NCBI GenBank assembly: GCA_011524395.1
Contig: WTKN01000066.1
Coordinates: 1 to 64,000, forward strand
Source: Moorena sp. SS36440bin_2
Lineage (GTDB): Bacteria; Cyanobacteriota; Cyanobacteriia; Cyanobacteriales; Coleofasciculaceae
Direction of reading: 5' to 3'
Length of the DNA: 64,000 bases
A program made the translations under genes and the position numbers. Numbering within the stretch: the first letter of the stretch is position 1; each line of letters starts with the position of its first letter. The notes under the pieces were generated by a model. That model did not search any database. It had not been told where the DNA came from and worked only from the letters and a program-made list of their open reading frames with translations. Below, one piece after another: positions 55,849 to 64,000 of the stretch.

Positions 55849-57543
55849 ATGACTCAAACTAGCTCTAAACCAATAAAAGCTTTAGATAAAAATCTAAGTA
55901 AAAATAATAATGAAACTAATAAAATCGGATTTTTAAATTGTTTTTATGGTCAAAATCAAGGTTGGCAAGGGTCTTTGGATGGGATAGCATTTGATGATCG
56001 AGGCATTAAGGCTAAACTGCTAGATTTAGATAAATCCTGTTATATTGTTAGATCCCAAGGACAGATTGGCGTAACCCAAGAAGGGTACTGGTATCCTTCC
56101 GAAAATGGCAAAAGCTCTCAAATAGAACTGCTGATGGCAGTTCCACCAATACAAATTCAACAGTTAGGCGATCCCAGTTTTTTATCCTTTCATGGGGTAA
56201 AATCTGCCTATGTTACTGGAGCGATGGCTGGTGGAATTGCATCCGAGGAAATGGTCATTGCTCTCGGCAAAGAGAAAATTTTGAGTTCATTTGGTGCTGG
56301 GGGATTAAGTCCTTCCCGCCTGGAAGCAGCTATTAAACGTATTCAACAAGCCTTACCCCAAGGTCCCTACGCCTTTAATTTAATTCATAGTCCCAGTGAA
56401 CCTGCCATTGAACGCCATGCTGTTGATCTATTTATCAAATATGGTGTTCACACTGTAGAAGCGTCTGCATTTCTAGATTTAACTCCCAACATTGTTTATT
56501 ATCGAGCTGCTGGATTAGGACTGAATACAGCTAATCAAATCGAAATCAAAAACAAAGTTATTGCTAAAATTTCCAGAAGAGAAGTTGCTGTAAAATTTCT
56601 CCAGCCTGCTCCAAAACAAATCCTTAAAAAACTTGTTGAGCAGGGATTAATCAGTGAGCTACAGGCAACTTTGGCAGAAAAAGTTCCCATGGCAGACGAT
56701 ATCACCGTAGAAGCTGATTCAGGTGGTCATACAGATAATCGGTCTTTGGTTTGTCTGTTACCTTCTATCTTGGAATTGAGGGATGAAATTCAGGAAAAAT
56801 ATGGTTATCAAAACCCGATTCGAGTTGGAGCTGCTGGTGGTATTGGTACGCCACAATCAGCCTTAGCTGCTTTTATGATGGGTGCGGCTTATGTTATGAC
56901 TGGATCTATTAATCAGTCTTGCCTTGAAGCTGGAACATCTCAACATGCTAAGGAAGTGTTGGCTAAAGCTGATATGACTGATGTCACCATGGCTCCAGCA
57001 GCAGATATGTTTGAAATGGGGGTAAAACTTCAAGTCCTCAAAAAAGGCACCCTCTTCCCCCTACGGGCCCAGAAACTATTTGAGTTATATAGAAGCTATG
57101 ACTCGATTGAAGCTATTCCTATCGAGGAAAGAGAAAAACTGGAAAAACAAATTTTCAAGAGAAAAATCGAAGCTATCTGGGAGGATACAATAGCTTATAT
57201 ATCCAAACGAAATCCTGATAAAATAAAACAAGCTGCCAATAATCCTAAGGTAAAAATGGCTCTGATTTTTCGCTGGTACCTAGGATTGTCATCGCGTTGG
57301 TCCAAGTCAGGGGAGAACGGCAGAGAAATCGATTATCAGATTTGGTGCGGACCTGCAATGGGCAGCTTTAATAACTGGGTGCAAGGGTCTTACCTCGCTG
57401 CTCCAAATAATCGCAGTGTGGTTGATGTGGCTCACCACATCATGAATGGGGCTGCATTTTTACACCGAATACAGAGTTTAAAAATTCAAGGACTCCAAAT
57501 GCCAGATTACTACAGTCAGTATCGCCCAGTTCCTCTTTCCTAA
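55849..57543 (+). CDS. pfaD: PfaD-type enoyl reductase
   Basis: This 564-aa FMN-dependent TIM-barrel protein (2-nitropropane dioxygenase-like) reduces enoyl intermediates for the synthase in trans. Family signatures are plain: FHGVKSAYVTGAMAGGIASE near 120, GAGGLSPSRLEAAIKRIQ, HSPSEPAIERHAVDLFIKYG, the FMN-phosphate region RVGAAGGIGTPQSALAAFMM near 325, and VMTGSINQSCLEAGTS. Length fits PfaD. It follows the PLC-like gene by 432 bases and is followed by a diiron oxygenase. With PfaD present the chain can be partly or fully reduced, as in PUFA and heterocyst-type lipids. Confidence 0.93.
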   Translation: MTQTSSKPIKALDKNLSKNNNETNKIGFLNCFYGQNQGWQGSLDGIAFDDRGIKAKLLDLDKSCYIVRSQGQIGVTQEGYWYPSENGKSSQIELLMAVPPIQIQQLGDPSFLSFHGVKSAYVTGAMAGGIASEEMVIALGKEKILSSFGAGGLSPSRLEAAIKRIQQALPQGPYAFNLIHSPSEPAIERHAVDLFIKYGVHTVEASAFLDLTPNIVYYRAAGLGLNTANQIEIKNKVIAKISRREVAVKFLQPAPKQILKKLVEQGLISELQATLAEKVPMADDITVEADSGGHTDNRSLVCLLPSILELRDEIQEKYGYQNPIRVGAAGGIGTPQSALAAFMMGAAYVMTGSINQSCLEAGTSQHAKEVLAKADMTDVTMAPAADMFEMGVKLQVLKKGTLFPLRAQKLFELYRSYDSIEAIPIEEREKLEKQIFKRKIEAIWEDTIAYISKRNPDKIKQAANNPKVKMALIFRWYLGLSSRWSKSGENGREIDYQIWCGPAMGSFNNWVQGSYLAAPNNRSVVDVAHHIMNGAAFLHRIQSLKIQGLQMPDYYSQYRPVPLS

Positions 57544-57578
57544 ATTGTGAATTTTTAATTGTCGATATTCTCAAGATT

Positions 57579-57636
57579 GGTAATTGGTAATTGGTAATTG
57601 TGAGGACTCTTGCTCCATTACCAATTACCAATTACC
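57579..57636. repeat. 20-bp inverted repeat of GGTAATT units
   Basis: Nearly three GGTAATT units (57579-57598) face the exact inverse (57617-57636) across an 18-nt loop. It is a strong hairpin in the 183-base spacer between pfaD and the diiron oxygenase, with no T-tract. Confidence 0.75.
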
Positions 57637-57726
57637 ACGTTTACTATGAAAACTAGTACAGGGTGCTGGAGACCATCTAACTTATAGATTACGTAGATTA
57701 CGTAATTTTTAGCTAAGGATAATAGT

Positions 57727-58953
57727 ATGCTAAAAACCCATAAAGCACCAGAAAAAGGAAGTCAATTTTCAACTCCATCAGACAAGGTTGTCCATGGTCG
57801 CAAGAATCTTAAGCTGATGGATGTTAATTATCGGCGTAACACTGAGTCAGATTACACCGAAAAAATAGAGGAGTTGTATAAAAACTTTGATTATAGCAGC
57901 AATAGCGATTATTACTGGGGTGAACCTGAGCTTTCACTGCTGTACGGTAGCCCCCTCTATGAAGCGGCTTCACCCTCACAACAAAAAGCTCTAAATCATC
58001 TCTATTGGGCTTTGAATTACTATTTAATTGCTGCGACTGAAACGAATACAATTTTATTCAATGAAGTGACAGCAAATGCGTTCTTTCCCTTTGATGATTA
58101 CGAAGTTCTCTGCCATGCCCTAGACGTTGAAACTAATCAAGAACGTTACCATGTTCGTGCCTTTAACACTATTGGTAGTAAGACAGAGTTAGCCCTAATG
58201 GGCGAAACAGTTTTTCATTGTGCTAGGTCAACCAAACCTAAGGATATAGATAAAACCTTAGCTGCCTTCAAAGGGATGGGTGGACGTACAAGCTTTCCTT
58301 TGGCAATGCAAGTGTACACCATCAGTATCAGTAATTCTCCTTTTCTAGCGAGCCAGTACTATACTGCCCGTGGGATTGGCAATTTAAATCTCAAAAATAA
58401 GGAATATACTTTTTCCCAGTTATATAAGAGATTAGAGAAAAATGGTGAGTTTATTCCGGCTCCCACAGCAGTTTCTCGTTATCATCTACTAGACGAAAGT
58501 TTCCACACCGCAACGTCTCAGTTAATGTCCCACGAAATCTATAAGGATTTCCCTGAGCCAAACCTGTGGGAGAAGCACATTGGTAATCAAACAATCTACA
58601 GGTTACAAATCGATGTGTTTAATGGGCTATCTACTACACTCCCTGGTACCTTTGGTGGAAATCTTATGCCTATGGTGTATAAGCTCTTGCAAACACCTCT
58701 ATTTGGGATGTCTAAGCAAGACGCACTACTGATGATGGAGAAGTGTTTCTGTCAGGAACATGAAGGCTTACATGTGGCAGCTAAATATCACCAGCGTCTT
58801 CTATCGGATATCCGCAAGTTTCTCGAAGGTCTAGACTATTTGTCACCTGTTAATCGCGAGATGCGTCTGATGGCTTCATCCGGTTCACTTGAAAAAGCTG
58901 TCGCAAATAACATTCGAGAGTTTAAACAGTTCTCGAGATCCGTTAAGCGTTAG
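57727..58953 (+). CDS. AurF-like diiron oxygenase
   Basis: This 408-aa helical ferritin-like enzyme has a two-iron ligand set visible as Glu105, Glu135, Glu139-x2-His142 (ERYH), Glu257-x2-His260 (ESFH) and Glu346-x2-His349 (EGLH). The pattern is that of the AurF family, which oxidises amines to nitro groups, although members with other substrates are known. It lies 61 bases before a [2Fe-2S] ferredoxin, the natural electron donor, and 183 bases after pfaD. Its likely substrate is the acyl chain on a carrier or the released lipid; hydroxylation, desaturation or chain cleavage are all possible. I do not claim N-oxygenation. Confidence 0.78.
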   Translation: MLKTHKAPEKGSQFSTPSDKVVHGRKNLKLMDVNYRRNTESDYTEKIEELYKNFDYSSNSDYYWGEPELSLLYGSPLYEAASPSQQKALNHLYWALNYYLIAATETNTILFNEVTANAFFPFDDYEVLCHALDVETNQERYHVRAFNTIGSKTELALMGETVFHCARSTKPKDIDKTLAAFKGMGGRTSFPLAMQVYTISISNSPFLASQYYTARGIGNLNLKNKEYTFSQLYKRLEKNGEFIPAPTAVSRYHLLDESFHTATSQLMSHEIYKDFPEPNLWEKHIGNQTIYRLQIDVFNGLSTTLPGTFGGNLMPMVYKLLQTPLFGMSKQDALLMMEKCFCQEHEGLHVAAKYHQRLLSDIRKFLEGLDYLSPVNREMRLMASSGSLEKAVANNIREFKQFSRSVKR

Positions 58954-59014
58954 GTCCAACTTCTGTTAGCTCCTACTCCAGTAATGTTATAAATGAGAGA
59001 CCCAAATTGTTGCT

Positions 59015-59302
59015 ATGGTGAGTATTCACGTTGAGGACGATCAAAAAATCATTGAGGTTGCACCGAACCAAAACCTAGCTGATATCTGCGATGATCATCC
59101 CATTTCCCTGCTTTTTGGTTGTCGGGAAGCATCCTGTGGAACCTGTCTAATCGAGGTAGTGAAAGGCATTGAAAACCTTTCACCTATCACACCTGATGAG
59201 CAGGATTTGCTTGATGTGTTAGCTCCAGAAAATCCTCACGCACGTCTAGCTTGCCAGTGTGTTGTGATGGGCGATATTAGTATCAGTAGTCTACAGGGGT
59301 GA
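59015..59302 (+). CDS. [2Fe-2S] ferredoxin
   Basis: This 95-aa plant-type ferredoxin has its cluster ligands at Cys36-x4-Cys41-x2-Cys44 (FGCREASCGTCLIEV) and Cys80 (RLACQC). The length is standard. It follows the diiron oxygenase by 61 bases and presumably reduces it. The stop codon lies inside a GTGAGGGGAT repeat. Confidence 0.9.
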   Translation: MVSIHVEDDQKIIEVAPNQNLADICDDHPISLLFGCREASCGTCLIEVVKGIENLSPITPDEQDLLDVLAPENPHARLACQCVVMGDISISSLQG

Positions 59303-59492
59303 GGGGATGAATAGGTGAGGGGATAAACAGGTGAGTAAAATTCCCTTTCCACAATATCTTTTGTCCAAGCACAAGAACTGAGGGATGGAGTGAACACTCG
59401 ATCACACCATCCCTCCATCACTCGGTCACCCGATCACCCGATCACCCGATCACTCCATCACTCCATCACTCCATCACTCTTTAAACCAGATA
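59303..59492. repeat. GTGAGGGGAT tract and CCATCACT/CGATCACC minisatellite
   Basis: After the ferredoxin stop, two GTGAGGGGATRAA-like units are seen. Further on (59400-59480) about nine units of CCATCACTC and CCGATCACC follow. A sister CATCACCCC array sits at 28079-28132. No gene is seen. Confidence 0.8.
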
Positions 59493-60248
59493 TCATTGTA
59501 AAAACTCAGGAGTTGAGAGGGGAGCATCGATGCGACGTTGATTAGGCTTGTCAAGTTTATAAATAATCGGTGGTTCTGGTAGCAGCAGATACCGCTTGCC
59601 CCAGCCATCATTAATATCCTCAGCTCTAGGTTCAGGTGGTTTGGTCTGACCGGTGGGTAAGGCAACGGACAAAACTTCACGTGCCTGGACATACCGTTGA
59701 CCATCGGATGTATTGTTGATCAGGCTACTTGCTAGGGTTATTCGCTGCTTCTTTAATTGCTCTTCTATTTCCCAGATGGACTCTTTGGGGGCGAGGGTAG
59801 CTAGGAAGGTTACTTCCTCTGCTGGTGTTAGAGATAACCCAAGTTTGGACTGATCCATTTGCCAGACTTCTTGAAACTTACCGTCTGGTGCAATTTGCCA
59901 GAGTTCCAAGTCGGTGTGCCATCTTCCCTTCTTTACATCGACATTTTCATAAGCCAGAATTGAATAGATAAAATTTGCCTCTCTGTTGAAAGAGAGCTGT
60001 TGATTAGGGTGCAAATAGCGAATCGCTGCTACCGTGATGGGAATTTCCTCGGGAAGATTCGTGGTTCCTGCTACGGTGTAGATCCCTGGACGGTCTGATT
60101 TGGTTACCCTAAGCTGAAAAGTTGCTTCGGAAGGTTGACCAAGTAATCGATTAGTTAATTGCCGTCCTGGTAATGGAAGCTGGGTGCATCCAGTACTTAA
60201 TAATAAGAGTATAACGATGCTAAATAACCCTTTTAAACAATGGGTCAT
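59493..60248 (-). CDS. Lipoprotein of unknown function
   Basis: I start at the ATG at 60248 (251 aa), because a lipobox signal peptide follows directly: MTHCLKG, a run of Ile/Leu, then LLLSTGC with the lipid-attachment Cys21. The mature part is predicted soluble and beta-rich. It contains FQLRVTKSDRPGIYTVAGTTNLPE and a region on experimental-style phrases I cannot assign (VDVKKGRWHTDLELWQIAPDGKF). It resembles conserved cyanobacterial lipoproteins without a known role. It is transcribed away from the porin gene across an AT-rich 512-base spacer. Confidence 0.75.
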   Translation of the reverse strand: MTHCLKGLFSIVILLLLSTGCTQLPLPGRQLTNRLLGQPSEATFQLRVTKSDRPGIYTVAGTTNLPEEIPITVAAIRYLHPNQQLSFNREANFIYSILAYENVDVKKGRWHTDLELWQIAPDGKFQEVWQMDQSKLGLSLTPAEEVTFLATLAPKESIWEIEEQLKKQRITLASSLINNTSDGQRYVQAREVLSVALPTGQTKPPEPRAEDINDGWGKRYLLLPEPPIIYKLDKPNQRRIDAPLSTPEFLQ

Positions 60249-60760
60249 ATTTTGTTCGACTATTTTTTTTGTAAAAATAAAAATAAAGGTTTTGTCCATA
60301 GCCGATAGTTGCATAAAATTGTGATTAAATAAAATTTTAACAGCTTAAATTTTATTTTGCTCAATTTTTTTATGATTAAGTATTCCTAGATTTATTTTTT
60401 ATTAATTTATAGGTTTTTGTGTTATGGTTTGATTCAGCTATTTAAACTATTTATAGTATTTAGATGATAAATAATTTGGCTTGAACTATCCCCTGATAGG
60501 TAATTATTATGTTTTTAGTGTATGAATTTAAGAGTGACATTAAGTCCAGTAGCCTTGGGGTTCAATAACATTGATAAATTTCAAAACCTTGCTTGGTAGA
60601 TCGGATTAAACCTAATATTTTTAACAAAGTAATCAAGCCTAATCCTATGACATAATTAGCCCCAATAAAAAAAAATGTAGCAGCTTTTATCGGCTCAAAA
60701 AAAAATGATTTGCCATAAATATTAACTAAGCACAGTTATATTTTATTGATTGTGGTGCTC
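60249..60760. promoter_or_regulatory. Divergent AT-rich promoter region
   Basis: About 500 bases, very AT-rich, lying between the divergent lipoprotein and porin genes, so both promoters should be here. I see no clear operator. Confidence 0.4.
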
Positions 60761-62395
60761 ATGAGAGACATAAAGAAAATCCCTATTGCTATTGATACTA
60801 ATAATCAACCAAGTATGAGCGCCTCAAAGCGTTCGGTTGGGCTAAGTTACTTATTATCCATTGCCTCGACTTCCGCCTTAGCCCAATGGGGTTTTATAGC
60901 CCCGATCACCCTATCACTCTTGTTAGGTGTTGCTAGTCTGAAAACAGAACCAGCCCATGCTCATTTTTCGGGTCTATGTCCTAGTCTTCCGGATAAAATT
61001 CTTTCGGAAAAACCTCTTAGTCCTAAGAGCGAAACGTCGAAAGCATCACAGAATAATGTCTTGAGCAACACAGACCAAGACCGGTTGGACAGGTTCAACT
61101 CTACCAATTTGTCTGAAAAGCCTCAGGAGGACTGGGCTGTTAAGGATTCATGCACGAGGATGACGGCTAGGTTTCAAGCAAACCCGAAGAGCCAATTCTA
61201 CTCGGTTAGTAGCGCACAAGAATTTGGTTGTGGCTACACAAACGAAAGCTGCCTGAGGGACTTTGATAGGACTGTAGGTTTATCCAAGCAATATGACCCT
61301 AAGAGCTTCGAGCCCAGTGAAGATAATTGGGTATCGATTGAGCCTAAGAAGCTGGCACAAATGAAGTTTGAGGAAGCACCAGAGCGTCCATTAATTCCAG
61401 AGATTGAGCCTAAGGATGATAACCCGTTAGCTCCGACCCTAAACGTACAAGGTGCCTTTCTGAATCAGGTAGACACATCAGCCAGACTAAGGCTTCAAGG
61501 AACTTATCCCCTTTCTCCCCATGCTTTGTTTGGTGCCACAGTTGACCTCACCACTGGGGATGGCTTTTCCGACACCGAGGAAACGGGATTAAGTCTCAAT
61601 GAACTTTACTTTACGACTTCTGTGCCTAGCTATTCTAATCTGCGCTTTGTGGTTGGTCTAATGGATTTGACATCTTATTTTGACCGCAATAGCTTTGCTA
61701 AAGATAGTACGACCCATTTCTTTAACCCGGTGTTTCAGACGAATCCTGCTCTGGCAGCAGCTGGTATAGCCTCCCGTCCGGGGGTGCTGCTCAACTGGAA
61801 TTTAACCGACAACCTGGAAGTAAGAGCTGCGGGCTTTTCTTCAGACCGAGACCTGGATAATTTTGCCTTTGATGGGTTTTCTTCCGAGCTAGCTTTCCGG
61901 GTAGGTACAGCAATCATTCGGGGGACTTACCTATCGGCTCGGGATGCTCAGAAAGATGGATTCCAGGAAATTTTTTCTTTGAACCGAGGGGATAACGAGT
62001 TTGGTCCGAAGTCTTCTGACCGCGAAGAAGCTTACGGGATTAATGGAGAACTATATATTCCTGCCCTCAAGATGGGACTGTTTGGGCGCTATGGTTGGTA
62101 CGAAAATCTTGATTTAGATGAAAGCGGGGATACCTACAGTGTGGGTCTGAACCTCTTAGATTTGTTTATGGATGATGACCGACTAGGGCTTGGCTATGGT
62201 AGGCAATTGTCTAATGATGACTTGCGCCAGGACGAAGGTAATAAAGTACCAGATGTTTGGGAATTGTTCTATGACATGCGTGTTTCACCTAATGTGCGTG
62301 CAGGTGTGACTTTGCAAGGACGAGATGAGTTTTCAGATACAATTCTTGGTGTTCGAGTCAGGGCTGATTTTGATGTGAGTAATCTGTGGGATTGA
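60761..62395 (+). CDS. Outer-membrane beta-barrel porin
   Basis: I start at ATG 60761 (544 aa) rather than a TTG 15 bases earlier. A long N-terminal export signal ends near EPAHAHF. A Ser/Lys-rich, disordered stretch with four cysteines follows (about 75-190). The last 330 residues are a barrel of alternating strands (LNVQGAFLNQVDTSARLRLQ, LRFVVGLMDLTSYFDRNSF, GLFGRYGWYENLDLDESGDT, RAGVTLQGRDEFSDTILGVR) and end in VRADFDVSNLWD. It resembles the cyanobacterial carbohydrate-porin and HpsJ-like proteins; a TPR protein follows at 194 bases, as in AlgE-AlgK-type secretion pairs. Confidence 0.78.
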   Translation: MRDIKKIPIAIDTNNQPSMSASKRSVGLSYLLSIASTSALAQWGFIAPITLSLLLGVASLKTEPAHAHFSGLCPSLPDKILSEKPLSPKSETSKASQNNVLSNTDQDRLDRFNSTNLSEKPQEDWAVKDSCTRMTARFQANPKSQFYSVSSAQEFGCGYTNESCLRDFDRTVGLSKQYDPKSFEPSEDNWVSIEPKKLAQMKFEEAPERPLIPEIEPKDDNPLAPTLNVQGAFLNQVDTSARLRLQGTYPLSPHALFGATVDLTTGDGFSDTEETGLSLNELYFTTSVPSYSNLRFVVGLMDLTSYFDRNSFAKDSTTHFFNPVFQTNPALAAAGIASRPGVLLNWNLTDNLEVRAAGFSSDRDLDNFAFDGFSSELAFRVGTAIIRGTYLSARDAQKDGFQEIFSLNRGDNEFGPKSSDREEAYGINGELYIPALKMGLFGRYGWYENLDLDESGDTYSVGLNLLDLFMDDDRLGLGYGRQLSNDDLRQDEGNKVPDVWELFYDMRVSPNVRAGVTLQGRDEFSDTILGVRVRADFDVSNLWD

Positions 62396-62459
62396 GTGTT
62401 TAGTGTGTGAGTGCGTGAGTAATGAGTAATAGGTTTTTCAAGCTACTCGCTAATAGAAT

Positions 62460-62580
62460 TGCTGACATATATAGAACATAGACACTGATTCATCCTTGAT
62501 AGTTAATCCTTGATAGTTAATCCTTGATAGTTTATCCTTCATCCTTGATAGTTAATCCTTGATAGTTCATACTTCATCCT
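62460..62580. repeat. TCCTTGATAGTTAA tandem repeat
   Basis: About five units of ATCCTTGATAGTTAAT with small changes fill the spacer between the porin and TPR genes (about 62490-62575). Confidence 0.8.
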
Positions 62581-62588
62581 TTTGACCA

Positions 62589-64000
62589 ATGAATAACAAT
62601 TCTCTTGGCAAAAAAAATTTCCACTGGCAGCGTTGGTGGGTCTTTTTGATGGTTTTTGGGTTAGCAGGAGTATTAATCTTCAGCCCAGTTGAATCGGTGG
62701 TACCAGCGCTCCAAGCACAAGTGACTTCTGCAGTACGCCGAGGTTACTCTCTGTTGAAAAAAGGATGGGTGGATAATGCGATCGCAACCTTTGAACAAGC
62801 TCTAAAAGGCTCTCCCCAATCCAAGGAAGGGAGGTTAGGTCTAGCGATAGCGTATCAGCGAGCAGGCCGAGATGCAGATGCTTGGGCTGCTTATCAACAA
62901 GTCTTAGCCATGGACCCAAATAATAAAGAGGCTCTCGAAGCGGTAGGAGAATTGGGAAGTTATCGTCCTGAATGGCAGACGGATGGGATTGAAGCCCTAA
63001 CTACTTTATTAAACCTAACTCCTAATGATACTGGTGCTCGTGCTCAGCGGGCTTTACTGCTTGGCTACCAAGGTCGTTTTCCGGAAGCCCTAGATGATTA
63101 TGAAATTGTGCTGGAGAGCAATCCTACACCAGAAATCATTGTTGGTGCTGCTCAAATCTATACCTATAGTGGTGACTATCAGCAAGGGCTGGAGCTATTT
63201 GATCGTTACCAAGCTAGCGGTAAGCCGATTCCGGGAAATGCAGCGGGAGCCTATGCTCTGGCTCTACGAGAAACTGGCAATCCTGTTCAGGCGGTACAGG
63301 TATTGGAAGCTCAACTCAATCAATTTTCCCAATCCTATGGCAATGATACCTATATACGGGCTGATTTAGCTCAAGCTTATCAAGCCTCTGGGCAACTGAC
63401 AGAAGCTTTGTCTGTCCTAGAACCTTTGCGAGGAAGGGATGAGGCGGCTTTACCCTTAGCCCGGGCTCTTTCACAAATTGGTCGTCGTGAGAGTCGCTCT
63501 GACCTAACCGAAGACGCGGTTACTCTCTACCGTCAGGTACTGGCCTCAACACCAAACCCATCTTCTGCTTTAGTCAGGGAAGTGGCTGATGTGATGAGTG
63601 AGCTACCAAGCCAGTGGGCATCAGCTCTACAGCTTTATCAGCAGTTGACCGAGGAGCAGTCGAATAACCAAAGTTTTTTGGTGAAGTCGAATAACCACAG
63701 CTTGTTGGTGAAGCAGATTATTCTAGAAGGTAAATTGGGTCAGTTATCCCGAACTCAACGGCGACAGCGGCTGCTTGAGATAACCCAAACCCTACCGAGT
63801 GAAGCAGCTCAGCAACGAGATTTAGCCCAAGCTTTGTTGCGTCTAGACCCTCCTGACCCAGAACTGCTTAGTGTTTACCAAGATTTGCTGGCTACAGGGG
63901 TAGATGTACCGTTTTTGAATTTCCGTGTTGCTCAGATTTTGATAAAGCAGAATCGACTAGCCCAGGCAACAAGTGCCATTGATAGTTACAGGGCAACGTC
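62589..64000 (+). CDS. TPR-repeat protein, start of gene, runs off the window
   Basis: An ATG at 62589 opens a frame of at least 470 codons with no stop before the window end. It begins MNNNSLGKKNFHWQRW, then one hydrophobic anchor (about 16-36), then tandem TPRs (AIATFEQALKGSP, AWAAYQQVLAMDPNNKEA, ALDDYEIVLESNP). A 27-bp direct duplication (63659-63712) adds nine residues late in the frame. With the upstream barrel it recalls AlgK/PelB/BcsC scaffolds for exopolysaccharide export. The 3' part is missing, so length and any C-terminal domain are unknown. Confidence 0.85.
   Translation, partial: MNNNSLGKKNFHWQRWWVFLMVFGLAGVLIFSPVESVVPALQAQVTSAVRRGYSLLKKGWVDNAIATFEQALKGSPQSKEGRLGLAIAYQRAGRDADAWAAYQQVLAMDPNNKEALEAVGELGSYRPEWQTDGIEALTTLLNLTPNDTGARAQRALLLGYQGRFPEALDDYEIVLESNPTPEIIVGAAQIYTYSGDYQQGLELFDRYQASGKPIPGNAAGAYALALRETGNPVQAVQVLEAQLNQFSQSYGNDTYIRADLAQAYQASGQLTEALSVLEPLRGRDEAALPLARALSQIGRRESRSDLTEDAVTLYRQVLASTPNPSSALVREVADVMSELPSQWASALQLYQQLTEEQSNNQSFLVKSNNHSLLVKQIILEGKLGQLSRTQRRQRLLEITQTLPSEAAQQRDLAQALLRLDPPDPELLSVYQDLLATGVDVPFLNFRVAQILIKQNRLAQATSAIDSYRAT

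Noticed and set aside
57727-58953. Fatty-acid desaturase or ribonucleotide reductase assignment for the diiron protein
   Set aside because: Three ExxH motifs in a soluble protein without membrane segments or histidine boxes fit the AurF group better.
40740-59302. Complete heterocyst glycolipid cluster, implying a heterocyst-forming host
   Set aside because: HglA- and HglB-like genes and heterocyst regulators are not seen, and the added oxygenase, ferredoxin and secreted protein differ from that cluster.

Overview
The window looks like chromosomal DNA from a large-genome filamentous marine cyanobacterium, probably Moorena/Lyngbya-like. The octamer GCGATCGC (HIP1) recurs throughout. A DXCF cyanobacteriochrome receptor, DevBCA-type exporter genes, an Hgl/Pfa-type lipid synthase and a type I/type III polyketide operon are present, and the spacers are long, AT-rich and full of minisatellites. 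The assignment rests on gene content, not on a database match. I found no rRNA, tRNA or CRISPR array.

Layout. 1-6 kb: a truncated VIT-domain gene, a CPXCG zinc-ribbon protein, a GNAT acetyltransferase, a 373-bp MITE inserted in a gene remnant, a membrane Ser/Thr kinase, then about 2.6 kb with no convincing gene. 6.5-7 kb: a secreted B-lectin. 7.3-15.9 kb (minus strand): a phototaxis/chemotaxis operon pixG-pixI-pixJ-pixL. Its receptor carries a predicted DXCF bilin-binding GAF domain, and no separate pixH is present. 17.2-23.4 kb (plus): three tandem GT1 glycosyltransferases, partly identical in DNA, followed by an FkbM methyltransferase. The spacers after copies 1 and 2 keep the decayed 5' end of that methyltransferase gene. 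23.8-36 kb (minus): an operon-like array read as devB-devC-devA, a free acyl carrier protein, a KS-AT-ACP-TE polyketide synthase, a type III polyketide synthase, an ICMT-like methyltransferase, an O-methyltransferase and a sulfotransferase. 37-38.9 kb: a beta-propeller-repeat (SBBP) protein with an RTX-like N-terminal region, and a broken paralogue fragment beside it.

40.7-59.3 kb (plus): the centrepiece, an Hgl/Pfa (heterocyst-glycolipid / PUFA-synthase type) iterative lipid synthase. It comprises KS-AT-(ACP)3-KR structural half; a separate gene for the KR catalytic half plus DH; KS-CLF-AT; a secreted protein with a zinc phospholipase C/P1-nuclease-like metal pattern; PfaD enoyl reductase; an AurF-like diiron oxygenase; and a [2Fe-2S] ferredoxin. 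No thioester reductase, HglA-like gene, fatty acyl-AMP ligase or phosphopantetheinyl transferase is visible. 59.5-64 kb: a lipoprotein, a beta-barrel porin and the start of a TPR protein, a pairing typical of exopolysaccharide export.

How it may fit together (inference): the Pfa/Hgl complex builds a long acyl chain that the diiron oxygenase-ferredoxin pair oxidises. The divergent operon makes an aromatic or pyrone lipid that is methylated and perhaps sulfated, then exported by DevBCA; the glycosyltransferase/FkbM cassette could decorate it. Whether the two arms make one product or two cannot be decided from sequence. The Pfa/Hgl-AurF-ferredoxin arm with its embedded secreted metalloprotein is the best candidate for an undescribed pathway.
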